Part shown: one piece after another, positions 1-8,702 of the stretch | How positions within the stretch are numbered: the stretch's first letter is position 1 | How the letters are laid out: each line of letters opens with the position of its first letter | NCBI GenBank assembly: GCA_003279655.1 | Contig: QCHI01000007.1 | Span: 16,697-80,696, forward strand | Direction of reading: 5' to 3' | Length of the DNA stretch: 64,000 nucleotides | Source of the DNA: Prochlorococcus sp. AG-402-A21 | GTDB lineage: Bacteria; Cyanobacteriota; Cyanobacteriia; PCC-6307; Cyanobiaceae | Position numbers and translations under genes: made by a program | The notes under the pieces: model-generated | What the model was told of the DNA's origin: nothing | Database searches by the model: none | Seen by the model: the letters and a program-made list of their open reading frames with translations, nothing else

Positions 1-2
1 GA

Positions 3-443
3 GTTGACATTATTCAACCATTGATTTCAAAACGATCAGTAGTTAAAGAATGTAATAACGAAAAAATTATTAGATTTCATAAAATCATTCATGAAGCCGT
101 TGAGCAATCTGAAAGACTCTGGAGTCCAGAAGTAATGCAGGCAGTGACATTTTCCAATTGGATAAATGACTTGCCTTCCGAATCTCAAATCGGATTTGCC
201 ACAACGCGCATTCAAAACTTGCAAGATTGTGTGAATTGGTTAAATGAGATACCACATAAAGTCAATCAAGTTTGGGTTGTAATTGGCCCAGAGGGAGGAT
301 GGAATAAAGACGAAGAAGCATTAGCTTTTGACTCTGGTCTTTCTGGAGTTTCTATGGGAGAAACTATTTTGAGGACATCAACAGCTGCCGTAAGTGCCTG
401 TCAGCTAATGTCTTCATGGAGAAGACTCAAATCATCCCTTTAA
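3..443 (+). CDS. rsmE: 16S rRNA m3U1498 methyltransferase RsmE, C-terminal part (cut by window edge)
   Basis: This is the C-terminal part of an RsmE-type SPOUT methyltransferase, which methylates U1498 of 16S rRNA using S-adenosylmethionine. The knotted SAM-binding motifs are visible: VIGPEGGW followed by the LRTSTAA stretch near the C-terminus. The ORF track starts at a TTG (21), but the frame stays open to the window edge and reads DIIQPL before it, so the gene begins upstream of this window. The N-terminal PUA-like domain is therefore missing only because of the window boundary. It lies 63 bases before the DUF92 gene on the same strand. Confidence 0.9.
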   Translation, partial: VDIIQPLISKRSVVKECNNEKIIRFHKIIHEAVEQSERLWSPEVMQAVTFSNWINDLPSESQIGFATTRIQNLQDCVNWLNEIPHKVNQVWVVIGPEGGWNKDEEALAFDSGLSGVSMGETILRTSTAAVSACQLMSSWRRLKSSL

Positions 444-506
444 GATTGAATATTTTTGATCATAAAACCGTCTATTGTTTAGTAACAGGCATGCTGATAA
501 GTAACG

Positions 507-1250
507 ATGGCTAACTTCTCTTTTGTTAGCGGAATTTGGATTAATGCTTTTTTGATTAACTTCTTGTTGATATTTTTGGGACATAGGCTTCCATTTTTAA
601 CTAAGAAAGGTTGGATTCATGCTGGAATACTTGGAACACTTTTATTAGGATCTATTGGTTGGAATGGTTGGATATCAGTTTGTGTATATCTTTTGTTGGG
701 AACTTTAGTTACAAAAATTGGATACAAAAATAAGGCTTCGCGAGGGATTGCTGAAGCTAGAGGTGGTCAACGTGGCCCTGAAAATGTATGGGGGTCTGCT
801 GCAACAGGTTGCTCACTCGCCTTATTAAGTTGTATTTGGCCAAATTTTTTAAATTTATTCATGGTAGGTTTTGCTTCTAGTTTCAGTGCAAAACTTTCAG
901 ATACTTTTTCAAGTGAGATTGGCAAAAGATTTGGTAAAAGAACTTTTCTAATTACTACTTTAAAGCCAGTATCACCAGGAACAGAGGGTGCAATAAGCAT
1001 TGAAGGTTCGATGGCTGGTTTATTAGGAAGTTTTATCATGACTGTGTTTATGCTTAATCTATCGATCATCTCTGGACTATCTGTTGCTTTTATAGTCTTC
1101 TTATCTGGCTATTTAGCAACTTTTTTGGAAAGTTATATTGGAGCAGTGGTACAAAATAAGATTGATTGGATGACTAATGAATTAGTTAATTCTATCCAGA
1201 CATCTATAGCCGCTATTATTTCTATCTTTTTATGTTTGAATTTTGTTTGA
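507..1250 (+). CDS. DUF92 family membrane protein (VTE6-like phytyl-phosphate kinase candidate)
   Basis: This 247-residue, strongly hydrophobic protein has the DUF92/TMEM19 layout of several membrane segments. The conserved motifs RGGQRGPENVWGS (about residues 86-98), the SDTFSSEIG stretch and the TLKPVSPGTEGAIS loop are all present. In plants VTE6, a member of this family, phosphorylates phytyl-phosphate for tocopherol and chlorophyll recycling, and cyanobacterial relatives are thought to do the same. That assignment rests on family knowledge, not on a residue I can read as diagnostic. It is compatible with chlP elsewhere in the window. Start is ATG and the length is usual for the family. 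Confidence 0.82.
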   Translation: MANFSFVSGIWINAFLINFLLIFLGHRLPFLTKKGWIHAGILGTLLLGSIGWNGWISVCVYLLLGTLVTKIGYKNKASRGIAEARGGQRGPENVWGSAATGCSLALLSCIWPNFLNLFMVGFASSFSAKLSDTFSSEIGKRFGKRTFLITTLKPVSPGTEGAISIEGSMAGLLGSFIMTVFMLNLSIISGLSVAFIVFLSGYLATFLESYIGAVVQNKIDWMTNELVNSIQTSIAAIISIFLCLNFV

Positions 1251-1255
1251 AATAT

Positions 1256-1903
1256 TTATTTTAAATCAGCCCAATTCTTTAGTGCTGGCCATTCACTAAT
1301 TTGTTCGTAAATCCATTTATGACCCTTAGTATTAAGATGTATTCCATCTGATGAGAGTAATTCTCTAAATGATAATAAATTGATCATTTTTTCATGTATA
1401 GATAAAAATGGGACATTTAATTCTAAGCAAGTTTCTTCAATTTTATTTTCATACTTAGAACAAGCTTGATTTGAATACCAAAGACATTCTGCAAAAGGCA
1501 TTGAGTCTTCATTAACAGGTGTTAATCCAAGAACCATTATATGTACTTCATTCTTAATTTCGTTTACTAATTGTTTTAAGCCAAATTTAAAAGCATCTTC
1601 GGAAAGTTGAGGCCTGCCATCTTTTCTTCCAATTTTAGCGGTATCATTTAATCCGATTGATAGCAAAATACCTTCAGGAACTTTTCTCCTTAACTCTCCT
1701 CTTATTTCCCACTCTCTCTTAAATCTTATAGCAACTTTCTCTAATCCATCTCCTCTTACTCCAAGGGTGTAAATGATAGGAGCATCCTCTCGATTTAACC
1801 AGTTTTGTCTTAATCTTTCAGACCATCCGCCTCCCTCTCGATCTCCCCATCCATAAACCCCACTATCTCCAATTATGATTAATTTTTTTTGATATTTATT
1901 CAT
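1256..1903 (-). CDS. SGNH/GDSL-family hydrolase
   Basis: A 215-residue protein with the SGNH hydrolase blocks in order: IIGDSGVYGWG (block I, nucleophile Ser of GDS at about residue 13), SIGLND (block III, Asn) and SSDGIHLNTKGH (block V, Asp-x-x-His) near the C-terminus. It is probably a cytoplasmic esterase or lipase, since no signal peptide is seen. Its substrate cannot be read from sequence. It is convergent with the DUF92 gene (5-base gap) and lies 23 bases beyond the transporter permease on the same strand, so it may be the last gene of that operon. Confidence 0.8.
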   Translation of the reverse strand: MNKYQKKLIIIGDSGVYGWGDREGGGWSERLRQNWLNREDAPIIYTLGVRGDGLEKVAIRFKREWEIRGELRRKVPEGILLSIGLNDTAKIGRKDGRPQLSEDAFKFGLKQLVNEIKNEVHIMVLGLTPVNEDSMPFAECLWYSNQACSKYENKIEETCLELNVPFLSIHEKMINLLSFRELLSSDGIHLNTKGHKWIYEQISEWPALKNWADLK

Positions 1904-1926
1904 ATGTATATATGTTGAAAAAATTA

Positions 1927-3477
1927 CTAACTAATGAAATTGTTGGTTGAATTCTTTAACCAATAATTTTGAGAAGTGTTAAATAAAAATTCTCCTGACA
2001 TTGTTAATAAAGAGAAAGTAGCAGTTATTATAATGACTTGAGCCCAATCGAATGAGCTTAGTGATTCCTGTAATTGCCACCCTAATCCTACTCCTCCGAC
2101 TGAACCTATAATTGCTGTTTCCTTTAGGATTACGTCAGTTCTGTATGCTCCATAGGCTAAGTAACTATTACTTTGGGGGGCTAATATTCCATAAAGTGTT
2201 GCTGATTGCTTGCTTGAACCATTGTTTTTAATTGCTCGATAAATACTGTTGTCTTGATTTAGTATGTTATCTGTAAGTAATCTTCCCATGACACCCATAT
2301 GTGTAATTCCTAGTGATAATGCGGCTACAGATATATTAGGATTAGTAAAAAGAAGAATAAGTATAGTAGTCAATGGAGGAGGTATCAATCTAAAGAAGAT
2401 CCAAATAAGATTTTGAACTTTTAGAGGGAATTTACCTGGGAATAATACTAGTAAAAGTGGAGGTGTCCCTATTGCAATCCCAGAGGCAAAAAAAGTTATT
2501 AAAATTGTTGTAATGATTAGTTTAAACAGAGGTAAGGTATTAAATCCATTTCTTATATCTACGAATAAAGGTAAATTTAAATACGAAAAGTTTAATGGAT
2601 TAAATATTTCAAAATTTAGATTATAAAGCCAACTAATACCTAACGATAGAGATAGTGAAAATATTGAAATTGAAATTAAGAAAGAATTTTTCAAACTACT
2701 ATTTTCAGATAAATAACTTCTTAAAAATCTTATAAATTTCTCTAATAAAATCATTACCAACCAAAGCATCCACAAACAAGTCCACATTTCATTGAACTCT
2801 AAGGATCTTAAAGTTAAATATAGTTCTGTTCCTATACCTCCTAACCCAAATATTCCAATTAATGTTACACCTCTAATTGCACATTCAAATCTGTAACTTC
2901 CATATGTATATATTATAGGTATTAACTTCGGTAGTAGAATAGTTATAAATGAGCTAATAATATTAGATCCAGTTTGCTTAAGTTCTATTAGAGATTGTAT
3001 GTCAAAACTATCTAGTTGCTCTGAAATCACTCTTGCTGTTAAGGCTGAATAGGGAATGACTATAGATATAATTGCCACCCAAATATTCAAACCTAAAATT
3101 TGTATAAATAGCAAGCCCCAAACTACTTCATGTATTGATCTTGGAATTGCTAATGAGTATTTTATGAATTTACCTAAATAAGAAAACTTAGGAATACTTT
3201 TCCAAAGTAAATCTGTAGATAGTACACCTAAAAGAATTCCAATAAGCATACTTATAACCCAGCTAGTTAAAGCAGTAGCAATTGTTATTTGAAGTCCTTC
3301 CCATGCGCTTTTAACTACTTCTTGATTGAACGATGGTTTTATTGCTGAGCTTATAAATAGAAATATGATATTTAGACCCCCAATATGAAATCCTTTGATG
3401 ATTTCTATTAGAATTGGAATGTAGGCTATTGATGGGATTAATGTTAATAAAGTTGATACTGGTCTTATTAATTTCAT
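1927..3477 (-). CDS. phnE: PhnE-type ABC transporter permease, two fused permease domains
   Basis: A 516-residue inner-membrane permease. It has two consecutive binding-protein-dependent permease domains, one around residues 50-260 (with AIPRSIHEVVWGLLFIQILG) and one around residues 310-510 (with FFRLIPPPLTTIL and the SLGITHMGVMGRLL loop). Single PhnE proteins are about 260 residues, so this is a tandem fusion that could supply the whole membrane channel. The EAA-like cytoplasmic loop in each half should contact the ATPase encoded 6 bases upstream. The family moves phosphonate, phosphite or, in some annotations, selenate. The symbol reflects family membership, not proven substrate. Confidence 0.85.
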   Translation of the reverse strand: MKLIRPVSTLLTLIPSIAYIPILIEIIKGFHIGGLNIIFLFISSAIKPSFNQEVVKSAWEGLQITIATALTSWVISMLIGILLGVLSTDLLWKSIPKFSYLGKFIKYSLAIPRSIHEVVWGLLFIQILGLNIWVAIISIVIPYSALTARVISEQLDSFDIQSLIELKQTGSNIISSFITILLPKLIPIIYTYGSYRFECAIRGVTLIGIFGLGGIGTELYLTLRSLEFNEMWTCLWMLWLVMILLEKFIRFLRSYLSENSSLKNSFLISISIFSLSLSLGISWLYNLNFEIFNPLNFSYLNLPLFVDIRNGFNTLPLFKLIITTILITFFASGIAIGTPPLLLVLFPGKFPLKVQNLIWIFFRLIPPPLTTILILLFTNPNISVAALSLGITHMGVMGRLLTDNILNQDNSIYRAIKNNGSSKQSATLYGILAPQSNSYLAYGAYRTDVILKETAIIGSVGGVGLGWQLQESLSSFDWAQVIIITATFSLLTMSGEFLFNTSQNYWLKNSTNNFIS

Positions 3478-3483
3478 TATGAA

Positions 3484-4218
3484 TTAAAATAGCCAATCAA
3501 ACTCTGATTTATTAATATTATGAATTTCTCTATCTATTACAATCTTTCCATTTTTTAACCCAATAACTCTATTGAAATTATTTATTAAATTTACTTGGTG
3601 AAGACTTATAAGTATAGTCTCAGGGATTTTAATTCTAAGATAATTTTTTTGATTAATAAATAAATCCAAGATGTTTTTTGATAATAGAGGGTCTAAATTT
3701 GAGAAAGGTTCGTCTCCAAGAACAATCTCTGGTTCTTGTCTTAAGAGACGTGCAATTGCTATTCTTTTTTTTTGCCCACCAGAAAGTTTATTTATATAGG
3801 AATAAATAGTTTTTTTTGGGAGAGAGACTGCTGCTAGGCATTCTTGGCATAAATCTTTATCTAAGACTCCTAGGAGATTTTTTAAAGCCCATATGAAATT
3901 GTGTTTACCTAATGCACCGCAGTTTATATTCTGAGCAACATTTAGCTCTTCTATCAAAGATAAATCCTGCCATATAGTTCCTATTTTTGACGACTCAATA
4001 TTTGAGATATTGTTAATGTGAGAACCTTTCCATAATACATCCCCTTCGTTTGGGATTAGTGATCCATTCGCAATCGAGATTAATGTACTTTTGCCAGAGC
4101 CACTTTTGCCAATAAGCGCTATCTTCTCACCTTGATTTATTGATAAATTAATATCTTTTAATCTGATATTCTCTTGACTATAAAGGCTTATATTCTTTAA
4201 TTCTAGTAACTTAGTCAC
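3484..4218 (-). CDS. phnC: PhnC-type ABC transporter ATP-binding protein
   Basis: A 244-residue ABC ATPase with Walker A GKSGSGKST (about residue 38), the signature LSGGQKKRIAIARLL and a Walker B region reading VLGDEPFSNLDP. It energises the adjacent fused permease and probably works as a homodimer beneath it. It starts with GTG, and that GTG overlaps the TGA of the upstream binding-protein gene in a 4-base GTGA overlap, a sign of translational coupling. The permease gene follows after 6 bases, giving one operon in the order binding protein, ATPase, permease. Confidence 0.88.
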   Translation of the reverse strand: MTKLLELKNISLYSQENIRLKDINLSINQGEKIALIGKSGSGKSTLISIANGSLIPNEGDVLWKGSHINNISNIESSKIGTIWQDLSLIEELNVAQNINCGALGKHNFIWALKNLLGVLDKDLCQECLAAVSLPKKTIYSYINKLSGGQKKRIAIARLLRQEPEIVLGDEPFSNLDPLLSKNILDLFINQKNYLRIKIPETILISLHQVNLINNFNRVIGLKNGKIVIDREIHNINKSEFDWLF

Positions 4219-5102
4219 TTAATCTTTCCAATTTCTCTACCTGTAGTTTCTATTTTATTATAATTAGCGTTTTTTGATATTATAAATTTCTTTGCACTAA
4301 ATAATTCGAGAATTTGTTTTTGTCTTTTTGACTTTTCATTGAAACGTAAAAATACATTTGTAAGTTCTTTCGTAAAACCTTTTCTGAACTTTTTATCTAG
4401 ATTTCCTTGAGCAAGCCAATGATAATTGTGATAAGAAGGAGTCTTCCAAATCACAAAGACTTTTGAGGGGTCCACGCGTCCTCTCTCAAGATTTCTCTCC
4501 CATACTTCTTCGCTAAGAGCACCTGCCTCATATGAACCACTTTGCACAAGCATTAATGTTGCATCGTGGCTACCACTAAAGCCTGGGTTTGCACCTTTGA
4601 AATCTTTAAGTTGAACACCTGCTTTGTTTAAAAAATATTGTGGCATCAATCTTCCTGATGTTGAACTTTCAGAGCCAAAAGTAAAACGCTTGTCTTTGAG
4701 TGTTTTTAACTCATTTATGTTATTTATTTTTTGGATTGAACTTTTCTTGTTTGCAATAAAAACACTATGGAATTTCTCATCAATATCTCTTTGTGCTATT
4801 ACCTTGGATCCTTTGCTTTGAAGTCTTGCTTGTACACCCGTTAAAGCACCGAACCATACTAAATCTAAATTACCGGTCCTAAAAGCTGTTACAGCTGCAG
4901 CATAATTAGTAACTGGTTTATAACGGACTTGAACATTGAGCTGCTCGCTTAATTCAGAGGATAAAACCTTATATAAACGATTCAGGTGCTCTGGGTTTTG
5001 ATCTGGTATTGCCCCAATACGAAGGATCTCTAGTGCTTTTAATGAGCCAATAGTAGATAAATCAAATATTGATAAAAGAGCAATAGTGATTTTTGTAAGC
5101 AT
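4215..5102 (-). CDS. phnD: PhnD-family periplasmic substrate-binding protein (phosphonate/phosphite or putative selenate)
   Basis: A 295-residue periplasmic binding protein with a short hydrophobic N-terminus (residues 1-24) and the typical PhnD core: LRIGAIPDQNPE, YAAAVTAFRTGNLDLVWFG and GSESSTSGRLMPQYF. The stretch GANPGFSGSHDATLML and the C-terminal NYNKIETTGREIG also match the subfamily that databases label putative selenate-binding. In marine picocyanobacteria PhnD1 proteins are known to bind phosphite and methylphosphonate weakly. The ligand therefore stays open between these. It is the first gene of a three-gene operon and lies 15 bases downstream of the aminotransferase gene, so read-through from there is possible. 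Confidence 0.82.
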   Translation of the reverse strand: MLTKITIALLSIFDLSTIGSLKALEILRIGAIPDQNPEHLNRLYKVLSSELSEQLNVQVRYKPVTNYAAAVTAFRTGNLDLVWFGALTGVQARLQSKGSKVIAQRDIDEKFHSVFIANKKSSIQKINNINELKTLKDKRFTFGSESSTSGRLMPQYFLNKAGVQLKDFKGANPGFSGSHDATLMLVQSGSYEAGALSEEVWERNLERGRVDPSKVFVIWKTPSYHNYHWLAQGNLDKKFRKGFTKELTNVFLRFNEKSKRQKQILELFSAKKFIISKNANYNKIETTGREIGKIK

Positions 5103-5117
5103 TATTTCATGGATTTT

Positions 5118-6296
5118 TTATAAAAGATTTAATAAATCTTCTAGTCTATCAATTCCATCATTGATCATTTCATTTGAAGCTGCGTAGGATATTCTTATGC
5201 ATTTGTCATTTCCAAAGGCAATCCCTGGAACTATTGCTAGACCAACCTTTTCGAGTGCCAACTTGCAGAAACTTATTGAATCAATCTCTTCCAAATTAAT
5301 TTCGGGGAAAACATAGAAAGCTCCATTAGGAGGGACAAAAGAAATATTTTTTATTTTTTTTAGTCTTTCTATGATCATTAACCTCCTCTTGTTATAAATT
5401 CCTGCCATTTCATGAACACAATCTTTTGATCCTTGAAGTGCTGCAATAGCTCCTTTTTGAGCAAAACTACATACATTGCTTGTGCTTTGACTTTGTAAAG
5501 CGATAGCTTTTTTTATTACCTCGGTATTTCCTGTTAGGTATCCAATCCTCCAGCCAGTCATTGCCCAAGCCTTGGCGAAACCGTTGACTGTGAAAATTCT
5601 ATTTTTTAAATCCGGTGCTATTTTTGCGAAACTGTGATGAACTTGATGCGGAGAAATAAGAAATTCATAAATTTCATCACTCATTAAAAAAATTCTTGGA
5701 TGTCTTCTTAAAAACTCAGAAATATTATTCATTTCTTGCTCTGTTAAAACGCAGCCTGTTGGATTACTTGGAGAGTTAATAATTAATAACCTTGTTTTTT
5801 CAGTTACGCTTTCTTCAAGAGAATTGATATCTATTTTGAAATTATCTTTAGTTGAAGATTTGATTTTAATTGGCTTGGCACCAGCCAAAAGGGTTATTTC
5901 AGGATAGCTAAGCCAATAAGGTGAAGGTATTAGGACTTCATCTCCAGGATTTAAAACTACTTGAAATAAATTGTAAATTGCTTGTTTGCCTCCATTAGTT
6001 ACTAAAACATTTTCTGATTTTGTTGGAACTTTATTAATATTTGATTGTTTTTGCGCAATAGCCTCTCTTAACTCAGGATCTCCAGCCGCTGGCCCATAAC
6101 GAGTTTTTCCATCTTTTAATGCTTTTAGAGTTGCATCGATAATAAATTCAGGTGTATCGAAATCAGGCTCCCCTGCGCTTAAGCTACAAATGTTTTTCCC
6201 TTCAGCTTTTAAAGCCTTGGCTTTTGCGCTAATCTCAAGAGTCAGAGAAGGTTTTATTGAGAGAGCTCTTCTAGATATCTGTGATTTGTCAGTCAT
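5118..6296 (-). CDS. aspC: Class I aspartate-type aminotransferase
   Basis: A 392-residue fold-type I PLP aminotransferase of the aspartate/prephenate transaminase group. Visible landmarks are SAGEPDFDTPE near residue 40, NSPSNPTG (substrate Asn), SDEIYEFL (PLP-contacting Asp and Tyr), the Schiff-base lysine in NGFAKAWAMTGWRIGYL, and a C-terminal CIRISYAAS with the carboxylate-binding Arg. It likely interconverts aspartate and glutamate with their keto acids, and may also serve prephenate, as in other cyanobacteria. Length and ATG start are normal. It precedes the PhnD gene on the same strand. Confidence 0.88.
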   Translation of the reverse strand: MTDKSQISRRALSIKPSLTLEISAKAKALKAEGKNICSLSAGEPDFDTPEFIIDATLKALKDGKTRYGPAAGDPELREAIAQKQSNINKVPTKSENVLVTNGGKQAIYNLFQVVLNPGDEVLIPSPYWLSYPEITLLAGAKPIKIKSSTKDNFKIDINSLEESVTEKTRLLIINSPSNPTGCVLTEQEMNNISEFLRRHPRIFLMSDEIYEFLISPHQVHHSFAKIAPDLKNRIFTVNGFAKAWAMTGWRIGYLTGNTEVIKKAIALQSQSTSNVCSFAQKGAIAALQGSKDCVHEMAGIYNKRRLMIIERLKKIKNISFVPPNGAFYVFPEINLEEIDSISFCKLALEKVGLAIVPGIAFGNDKCIRISYAASNEMINDGIDRLEDLLNLL

Positions 6297-6387
6297 CTTC
6301 GAAGCATAACTTCAAAATGTTTTTCTTAGATTCACTTTTAAAGTGAATTGATCTAACTACAAACTTACTACTTAATCAGATACTTTC

Positions 6388-6801
6388 ATGCCTTTGATGA
6401 ACATAAACTTTGTAATTGCGTCTAAGAACCCTAAAGAATTGTCTGGATTTTATGCCAAAATCAACTCTGACAAGGCAAGCAAAGGTTTTAATTCAAATCA
6501 TTATTTTATTTCGTTAAGTAATCGATCCAAAATACATTTTTATAACCCTAATGAAAATCACGAATGGGAAAGGAAAGGAAACTCAACCTCATTGTGTTTT
6601 CAACGTGAACCTTCTGAAGAACCATCAAAAATCGTTAAAAGCTGGACAGATGAGATATCGAGACTAGGTGGTAGTGCTATCGGGATCGCAAAATTGGCAA
6701 ATTTTGGGTCTGAGCAATGGATGCTTGATCCAGAAGGCAATCATTTCTTAATTTTGGTACCATATCTTTCCAAAGGGTCTGCTATTGAATCTTTGATGTG
6801 A
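6388..6801 (+). CDS. Glyoxalase/bleomycin-resistance (VOC) superfamily protein
   Basis: A 137-residue single-domain VOC protein. The beta-alpha-beta-beta-beta pattern is visible as a first module starting INFVIASKNPKELSGFYAKI and a second ending WMLDPEGNHFLILVPY, where the D-P-E-G-N turn and C-terminal metal-type position are typical of the family. The family includes glyoxalase I, dioxygenases and resistance proteins, and no specific reaction can be chosen. It ends in a 4-base overlap (stop TGA over the GTG start) with the uracil-DNA glycosylase gene, so the two are probably cotranslated. Confidence 0.72.
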   Translation: MPLMNINFVIASKNPKELSGFYAKINSDKASKGFNSNHYFISLSNRSKIHFYNPNENHEWERKGNSTSLCFQREPSEEPSKIVKSWTDEISRLGGSAIGIAKLANFGSEQWMLDPEGNHFLILVPYLSKGSAIESLM

Positions 6802-7373
6802 TAGAAGAAATCAGATCTGAAAAAGAATTTGGAGAAAATTCTAATTCATTTAATTCAAGCAACTCTATTAATAAAATTGTTGTTAGCAGGGGAAATCCTG
6901 AAGCTCAGATAGTGATTATTGGAGAAGCTCCAGGAGCAAAGGAAGACGAGCTAGGAAAGCCATTTGTTGGAAGATCTGGGAAATTACTTGATCAATTGAT
7001 TCAAAATGTGGGTATTGATATCAGCCAAGATGTTTATTTTTGCAACGTGGTCAAATGTAGACCTCCAAAAAATAGACGTCCAACAAAGACAGAAATTCAG
7101 GAAAATCTTCCCTGGTTGTATCAACAAATCAAACTTGTAAATCCAGAAATTATAGTTCTTGTTGGTGCTACTGCATTAGAAGCAATTTTAAAAAATAAGT
7201 CTCCAATAAGCATTCTCAGGGGTAAATGGATTAATTGGGACGGAAGACTTGTTATGCCTATTTTTCATCCAGCTTATTTACTTAGAAATCAATCAAAAGA
7301 AGAAGGAACTCCAATGAGTTTAACTAAATTGGATTTTTTAAAAATCAAAGAAAAAATTGATACTTTAAAATAG
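6798..7373 (+). CDS. Family 4 uracil-DNA glycosylase homologue lacking most Fe-S cysteines
   Basis: A 191-residue protein with both signature motifs of family 4 uracil-DNA glycosylases: [20 protein letters not shown] (motif 1) and [10 protein letters not shown] (motif 2), plus [10 protein letters not shown]. The family removes uracil from DNA in base-excision repair and normally binds a [4Fe-4S] cluster through four cysteines. Here the N-terminal Cys-x-x-Cys pair is absent (the N-terminus is Ser/Asn-rich) and the cysteine expected in the segment reading EIQENLPW is Asn. Only the VVKC cysteine remains. The start is GTG and no upstream extension is possible because a TGA lies 4 codons before. 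Function as a glycosylase is likely but the cluster is doubtful. Confidence 0.85.
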   Translation: MIEEIRSEKEFGENSNSFNSSNSINKIVVSRGNPEAQIVIIGEAPGAKEDELGKPFVGRSGKLLDQLIQNVGIDISQDVYFCNVVKCRPPKNRRPTKTEIQENLPWLYQQIKLVNPEIIVLVGATALEAILKNKSPISILRGKWINWDGRLVMPIFHPAYLLRNQSKEEGTPMSLTKLDFLKIKEKIDTLK

Positions 7374-7422
7374 CCCTCGAATATGTCATTCTTGTTTATT
7401 AAAGAGGCTCAATTGTTCACTC

Positions 7423-8646
7423 ATGATTGCGACCCTGGAAAAAGATAATAAGGAAAATAATGTTTCACAGCGTTATAGCACCAGAATTATTCGTAGAGAT
7501 ACTAGACCTGTAATGGTTGGAGATATTGGTATTGGTGGAGATAATCCGGTTCGTGTTCAGTCCATGATCAATGAAGATACTATGGACATTGAGGGCTCTA
7601 CCGCTGCGATAAGAAGATTGCATGAAATAGGATGTGAGATTGTTAGATTAACGGTTCCCACTCTTGCAAGTGCAAAAGCTGTTGGTGAAATAAAGAAACT
7701 TTTAGCTAATACTTATCAACCAGTTCCTCTGGTGGCGGATGTTCACCACAATGGAATGAAAATAGCCTTAGAGGTTGCTAAGCATGTAGACAAAGTTCGT
7801 ATCAACCCTGGATTATTTGTTTTTGAAAGACCTGATCCTAATAGAACTGAATTTACTGATGATGAAATAAAAGCAATTAAAGAGAAGATTATTCAGAAAT
7901 TTGAACCAATCGTTAATACTTTAAAAGAGCAAAATAAGGCACTTAGAATCGGAGTTAATCATGGATCATTAGCAGAGAGAATGTTGTTTGCATATGGAGA
8001 TACACCTTTTGGGATGGTTGAATCAGCTATGGAATTTATTCGAATTTGTGATTCATTAGACTTTCATAATATTGTAGTTTCAATGAAGGCCTCTCGACCT
8101 CCTGTCATGCTCGCTGCTTATAGAATGATGGCTGACACTATGGATAAAGAGGGATTTAATTATCCTTTGCATTTGGGTGTAACTGAAGCTGGTGATGGAG
8201 ATTATGGAAGAATAAAAAGTACTGCTGGTATTGGAACATTATTATCAGAGGGGATTGGAGATACAATAAGAGTTTCTCTTACTGAGGCACCTGAAAAGGA
8301 AATACCTGTTGCTTATTCAATTTTACAAGCAGTTGGACTGAGAAAAACTATGGTCGAATATATTAGTTGTCCTAGCTGTGGTAGAACATTATTTAATTTA
8401 GAGGAAGTTGTGGCAAAAGTTAGAGCAGCTACTGTTCATTTGACAGGACTAGATATAGCAGTTATGGGTTGTATCGTTAATGGACCAGGAGAAATGGCAG
8501 ATGCTGACTATGGTTATGTTGGTAAAGGTGTTGGAACGATTGCTCTTTACAGAAATAGAGATGAAATCAAGAGGGTGCCTGAGGATGAAGGTGTTCAGGC
8601 CTTAGTTGATTTAATTAAAGAAGATGGTAAGTGGGTAGACCCTTAA
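7423..8646 (+). CDS. ispG: 4-hydroxy-3-methylbut-2-enyl diphosphate synthase (ferredoxin)
   Basis: A 407-residue IspG/GcpE enzyme, which converts methylerythritol cyclodiphosphate to HMBPP in the plastid-type (MEP) isoprenoid pathway. It ultimately feeds carotenoids, quinones and the phytol tail of chlorophyll. The TIM-barrel start [14 protein letters not shown], the VRLTVPT strand and VRINPG are present. The three [4Fe-4S] ligands appear in the C-terminal domain as [15 protein letters not shown] and [19 protein letters not shown]. In cyanobacteria electrons come from ferredoxin. ATG start, 49 bases after the glycosylase gene, same strand. Confidence 0.96.
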   Translation: MIATLEKDNKENNVSQRYSTRIIRRDTRPVMVGDIGIGGDNPVRVQSMINEDTMDIEGSTAAIRRLHEIGCEIVRLTVPTLASAKAVGEIKKLLANTYQPVPLVADVHHNGMKIALEVAKHVDKVRINPGLFVFERPDPNRTEFTDDEIKAIKEKIIQKFEPIVNTLKEQNKALRIGVNHGSLAERMLFAYGDTPFGMVESAMEFIRICDSLDFHNIVVSMKASRPPVMLAAYRMMADTMDKEGFNYPLHLGVTEAGDGDYGRIKSTAGIGTLLSEGIGDTIRVSLTEAPEKEIPVAYSILQAVGLRKTMVEYISCPSCGRTLFNLEEVVAKVRAATVHLTGLDIAVMGCIVNGPGEMADADYGYVGKGVGTIALYRNRDEIKRVPEDEGVQALVDLIKEDGKWVDP

Positions 8647-8702
8647 AAACATATTTTACATTTTAATTGTTTTATTATTAGAAAAAAAATTATTTGATAA
8701 TT

